A stretch of DNA of 11,578 nucleotides from Desulfurobacterium sp. (lineage in GTDB: Bacteria; Aquificota; Aquificia; Desulfurobacteriales; Desulfurobacteriaceae), in the NCBI GenBank assembly GCA_003978805.1, contig QNYI01000004.1, forward strand, positions 1 to 11,578, in the 5' to 3' direction. Below are positions 8,869 through 11,578 of the stretch, piece after piece (position 1 is the stretch's first letter; each line of letters opens with the position of its first letter). The position numbers were made by a program, and so were the translations under genes. Under the pieces are notes generated by a model. It had not been told where the DNA came from. It was given only the letters and a program-made list of their open reading frames with translations, and did no database searches.

Positions 8869-10134
8869 CTACCACAACAGGACGAGAATCGCGACGCCGA
8901 CAACCTCTCCAGCCAACAAGGCAACAAACCCCGGAGTAACTACCCTAAGGAGTTCCCTCCCTCCCATAGAGAACGTTAGGAACCACTTAAAAAAGGTGTT
9001 CGCTGCTGCTGCAAGGAGTATCGCAACAACGCCGGGAACAATAGAGAGCTCCCCGGCAGAAAAGAGCTTAGCAACAGAGAGGGTAATGGCGTCAACGTCT
9101 GAAAGTCCTGAAACCGTTGCAACGGCGTAGAGACCGTAATCTCCGAGAACCTTTAAAGCGTTAACGGAAAAGAAGAGGACAAAGGCGTAGAGAAACCCGA
9201 ACTTAATTGCTGTTGAAAGCTCGTAAGGGTTTTTCACTTCAACGTTAGCTCCACTCCTTTTATCCTTACTTGAGAGCCTGTAAGCTACGAAAATCCCCAG
9301 CGCAAAGGCAAACAAGGCCGGCACAAATAGGAACTTTGCAAACTCCACGTCAACAATACTGGCAAGGAGAGCCATTCTGGGAAACATAATTGCGGAAGCC
9401 CCTACTATTCCGGCTCCGTACTCAGGTATCAGCGCTACGTTTGAACGGGAAAGCGAAGAGAAAGTGGCAGTTACGGCCGTGCTTGAAACAACACCACCGA
9501 TGAGGCCGGTTATCAGAATTCCCCTCTCCCCTACAAGCTTTGTAAGTATGTAGCCGATAAAGTCAACGGTAGAGATTACTACAACCATCGTCCAGACTTC
9601 CCGAGGGTTTACTCCTCCTACCGAGACGTCTGGCAGGAGAGGGTAGATAATGACCGTAACAGCCGTGAACTTAAGTAGGGCGAAGAGGTCTTCAAGGCGC
9701 AGGTGCTTTACAAAGTCGTGCATCTGCTCCTTAAAGGAGAGGATGAAAAGGGTAACAACCGCAATAGCAGAGGCCAACTGAAATTCCGTCCTGTAACAGA
9801 GGACACCGATGAGGAAGGTGACAACTGCCGAGATTTCTGAGGTAAGGCCGGGAAGCCTCTCAAAGAACTGAGCCACTACGAGAAGTGCCGTTACAGTAGC
9901 CAAAACGGTGTAAAGTAAGAAGTTCCCGTAAATGGAAGCCAAGTGGGCAGAGATGGTTCCCGTAAGGGCTATGAGCATAAAAGTTCTTATTCCTCCAAAG
10001 GAGGGTGTCCCCTCCTTCTGCTTCTTATACTCCCTCTCTATCCCGACCAATCCCCCCAGAACTATTGATATGAGGTAGGGTTGATAGAGCTTCCAGACTT
10101 CAGAGTTTACGAGTTCCTTTAAGAAATCAACCAT
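8869..10134 (-). CDS. MgtC/SapB-DUF4010 family membrane protein
   Basis: A 421-residue polytopic inner-membrane protein with roughly 12-14 hydrophobic segments. The N-terminal third resembles the MgtC/SapB family: GGLVGIEREYKKQ (27-39) and GGIRTFMLIALTG (47-59) are its hallmarks. The remainder fits DUF4010, with GLSDVDAITLS (343-353) before the last helices. MgtC itself is a small protein tied to magnesium stress and ATP-synthase control in pathogens. The role of the longer DUF4010 fusions is not known, so I assign no substrate. The ATG overlaps the aroE end by 8 nt, and AGGAG lies 4 nt before it inside aroE, which predicts coupled translation. It converges on rpmA with a 36-bp gap. I saw no T-rich terminator for it. 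Confidence 0.88.
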   Translation of the reverse strand: MVDFLKELVNSEVWKLYQPYLISIVLGGLVGIEREYKKQKEGTPSFGGIRTFMLIALTGTISAHLASIYGNFLLYTVLATVTALLVVAQFFERLPGLTSEISAVVTFLIGVLCYRTEFQLASAIAVVTLFILSFKEQMHDFVKHLRLEDLFALLKFTAVTVIIYPLLPDVSVGGVNPREVWTMVVVISTVDFIGYILTKLVGERGILITGLIGGVVSSTAVTATFSSLSRSNVALIPEYGAGIVGASAIMFPRMALLASIVDVEFAKFLFVPALFAFALGIFVAYRLSSKDKRSGANVEVKNPYELSTAIKFGFLYAFVLFFSVNALKVLGDYGLYAVATVSGLSDVDAITLSVAKLFSAGELSIVPGVVAILLAAAANTFFKWFLTFSMGGRELLRVVTPGFVALLAGEVVGVAILVLLW

Positions 10135-10975
10135 AGAGCTCCTCTTCCAGAACTTTCCTCATAACGTCAACAGGAGCTCTCCTCCCTGTCCATATTTCAA
10201 AGGCAAAAGCTCCCTGCCACAGGAGCATTCCAAGGCCGTTTACCGTCTTACATCCCCTTTCCTTGGCAGCTTTAAGGAGCGGAGTTTCAGCCGGGTTGTA
10301 GATGATGTCAACAACGGTAATTCCTTCGGGAATGAGGGAGTAATTAAAGAGCGGTGGGTCACCCTCCTTCATTCCGACGGAGGTTGTGTTTACGATTACG
10401 TCGGTATCCTTTAAAAGGGTAGATACAGTTCCCTCCTTTAACGGGAATACGAGGACGTTTCCCCTCTTTCCCAAGAGCTCCCCTACCTCCTTTCCCCTTG
10501 AAAAGTTCCTGTTAACGATGTTTAAAAACTTAGCTCCAGCTTTTAAAACGGCGTATCCTACAGCCCTTGCAGCTCCTCCGGCGCCAAACATCGTAACCCT
10601 TTTCCCTTCAAGCTCAACTCCTTCATCAACAAGGGACTGGAGGAAACCGTCAACGTCGGTGTTGTAGCCGTAGAGCTCTCCATTTACGTTCTTAACAACG
10701 TTAACAGCTCCCAAGAACTCGGCATCCTCGCTTAAATAGTCAACAAGCTCAGCTACCCTCTCTTTGTGGGGAACGGTAACGTTAACTCCTTTGATGTTTA
10801 AAGCCCTCAGTCCCTCTACAGCCTCCTTTATCCTCTCAGGCCTTACCTCAAAAGGAACGTAAACGGCATCAATACCGAGGAACTCAAAGGCTTTAGTCTG
10901 CATTGGAGGTGAAAGGGAGTGCTTAACGGGGTAACCGATAACTCCGTAAACTTCCGTTTTTCCTGAAAGTTTCAT
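10127..10975 (-). CDS. aroE: Shikimate dehydrogenase (NADP+)
   Basis: Reduces 3-dehydroshikimate to shikimate with NADPH, the fourth step of the common aromatic pathway. The 282 residues are full length. Visible: substrate-site HSLSP (19-23), NVTVPHK with catalytic Lys71, NTDVDG with catalytic Asp107 (105-110), the dinucleotide loop GAGGAARA (131-138), an NRNFSR segment (155-160) in the NADP-specificity position, and VDIIYNPAETPLL plus NGLGMLLWQGAFAFE at the C-terminal side. The ATG has an AAGGGG Shine-Dalgarno 5 nt upstream and a TATAAT promoter before that. It is first in a two-gene unit with the MgtC/DUF4010 gene. Confidence 0.97.
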   Translation of the reverse strand: MKLSGKTEVYGVIGYPVKHSLSPPMQTKAFEFLGIDAVYVPFEVRPERIKEAVEGLRALNIKGVNVTVPHKERVAELVDYLSEDAEFLGAVNVVKNVNGELYGYNTDVDGFLQSLVDEGVELEGKRVTMFGAGGAARAVGYAVLKAGAKFLNIVNRNFSRGKEVGELLGKRGNVLVFPLKEGTVSTLLKDTDVIVNTTSVGMKEGDPPLFNYSLIPEGITVVDIIYNPAETPLLKAAKERGCKTVNGLGMLLWQGAFAFEIWTGRRAPVDVMRKVLEEELYG

Positions 10976-11008
10976 GACAACCCCTTTAATCCTTGGGATA
11001 CTTAAGAA

Positions 11009-11037
11009 ATTATAACGGGAAGGGAGAAAGGCGGGAA
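11009..11037 (-). promoter_or_regulatory. Promoter of aroE
   Basis: On the minus strand a perfect TATAAT (11009-11014) lies 17 bp downstream of TTCCCG (11032-11037), a weak 3/6 -35. RNA would start near 11002, leaving a leader of about 27 nt. It sits in the only gap between the tRNA pair and aroE. Confidence 0.6.
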
Positions 11038-11048
11038 TTCTTGGCCGT

Positions 11049-11058
11049 AAAATAAAAA
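11049..11058 (-). terminator. T5-A-T4 run directly after tRNA-Asp CCA
   Basis: On the minus strand the tRNA-Asp CCA is followed at once by TTTTTATTTT. With the stable acceptor/T arm before it, this is a plausible end point for the dxs-tRNA-Val-tRNA-Asp transcript, and a new promoter for aroE lies just downstream. Confidence 0.4.
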
Positions 11059-11137
11059 TGGCGGGGACGACGGGACTCGAACCCGCGACCTCCGGCGTGA
11101 CAGGCCGGCGTTCTAACCAGAACTGAACTACGTCCCC
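11059..11137 (-). tRNA. tRNA-Asp, anticodon GTC
   Basis: A 79-nt cloverleaf: acceptor GGGGACG/CGTCCCC, discriminator G, encoded CCA; D stem GTTC/GAAC with an 11-nt loop; anticodon stem CCGGC/GCCGG with loop CTGTCAC; T stem GCGGG/CCCGT (one G-T pair) with loop TTCGAGT. G73 and the GTC anticodon both fit aspartate identity. It lies 8 nt after tRNA-Val in the same transcript. Confidence 0.97.
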
Positions 11138-11145
11138 GCTTTAAG

Positions 11146-11221
11146 TGGTGGGCGGAACAGGGATCGAACCTGTGACCTCCAGCTTGTAAGGCTGGCGCTC
11201 TCCCAGCTGAGCTATCCGCCC
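11146..11221 (-). tRNA. tRNA-Val, anticodon TAC
   Basis: A 76-nt cloverleaf: acceptor GGGCGGA/TCCGCCC, discriminator A, encoded CCA; D stem GCTC/GAGC; anticodon stem CCAGC/GCTGG with loop CTTACAA; T stem ACAGG/CCTGT with loop TTCGATC. It begins only 9 nt after the dxs stop and precedes tRNA-Asp by 8 nt, so all three are probably one transcript. It would be a substrate of the ValRS encoded at the left end of the window. Confidence 0.97.
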
Positions 11222-11230
11222 ACTTTGACG

Positions 11231-11578
11231 CTAAGAAATATAGGAAATAATCCTACCGGTGTCAATTATCTCTTCTACTTTTTTCTCTATCCCTTCGGCG
11301 TCTATGCCTACAAGGCTGCGGAGGAGTTCTTGACTTCCGTGTTCAATAAAACTGTCCGGAAGGCCTAAGTTGACCACCCTACCGGAGTACCACGAAGAAA
11401 GGAACTCGTTAACGCCAGAACCAAAACCACCCTTAACGACGTTCTCCTCAACGGTAACTATAAGGCCGTGGGAACGTGCCACCTCTTTAAGGAGCTCCTC
11501 GTCCATCGGCTTTACAAAACGGGCATTGACCACAGTAACGGAGATTCCCTTTTTCTCAAGCCCCTCTGCAGCCTTCAG
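11231..11578 (-). CDS. dxs: 1-deoxy-D-xylulose-5-phosphate synthase, C-terminal part (cut by window edge)
   Basis: The last 115 residues of DXS, the thiamine-diphosphate enzyme that joins pyruvate and glyceraldehyde 3-phosphate in the first step of the MEP isoprenoid pathway. The frame is open to the edge at 11578, so the gene continues to the right; the GTG at 11531-11533 is internal, not a start. The visible part is the transketolase C-terminal domain: VVNARFVKPMDEELL, then TVEENVVKGGFGSGVNEFL and LGLPDSFIEHG are characteristic of DXS. The thiamine-binding and catalytic domains lie outside the window. The stop is TAG, followed after 9 nt by tRNA-Val. Confidence 0.93.
   Translation of the reverse strand: MKAAEGLEKKGISVTVVNARFVKPMDEELLKEVARSHGLIVTVEENVVKGGFGSGVNEFLSSWYSGRVVNLGLPDSFIEHGSQELLRSLVGIDAEGIEKKVEEIIDTGRIISYIS

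Overview
The window is a compact, ordinary bacterial chromosome segment dominated by translation and core housekeeping genes. Protein genes and tRNAs are nearly contiguous, and no stretch over about 90 bases lacks a gene. Arginine is coded mostly by AGG/AGA, proteins are rich in Lys and Glu, and several genes overlap by 8 nt. Together with the protein sequences, this fits a thermophilic bacterium of the Aquificota type, perhaps the Desulfurobacteriaceae. That placement is an inference from style, not a database result. I see no IS element, prophage, CRISPR array or plasmid gene.

Layout, left to right. The minus strand carries valS (37-2676), ending in a perfect palindrome. A 69-bp divergent region separates it from a plus-strand unit: tRNA-Arg(ACG), tadA, tRNA-Ser(CGA), recA, pilT-like ATPase, alaS. 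After alaS a clear sigma70-type promoter drives rplU-rpmA (ribosomal proteins bL21 and bL27), which end at a strong intrinsic terminator. From the right, on the minus strand, come the 3' end of dxs, tRNA-Val(TAC), tRNA-Asp(GTC), then a promoter, aroE and a large MgtC/SapB-DUF4010 membrane protein. The last gene converges on rpmA.

The most notable part is 2746-3375. tadA encodes the deaminase that converts A34 of tRNA-Arg(ACG) to inosine. It begins 18 nt after the tRNA-Arg(ACG) gene, so enzyme and substrate very probably share a transcript. At its other end, the last 25 nt of tadA, including the stop codon, lie inside tRNA-Ser(CGA). RNase P cleavage at the tRNA 5' end would therefore remove the tadA stop codon. 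The tadA mRNA is thus bounded on both sides by tRNA processing sites, and each flanking tRNA is followed directly by seven Ts that could act as a terminator or attenuator.

Other points worth checking are the pilT-like gene in the place that recX holds in the familiar recA-recX-alaS order, a lengthened glycine-rich DNA-binding loop L2 in RecA, and translational coupling of aroE to a MgtC/DUF4010 membrane protein. I found no evidence for a wholly new multi-gene system. The tadA/tRNA arrangement is the best candidate for something under-described.
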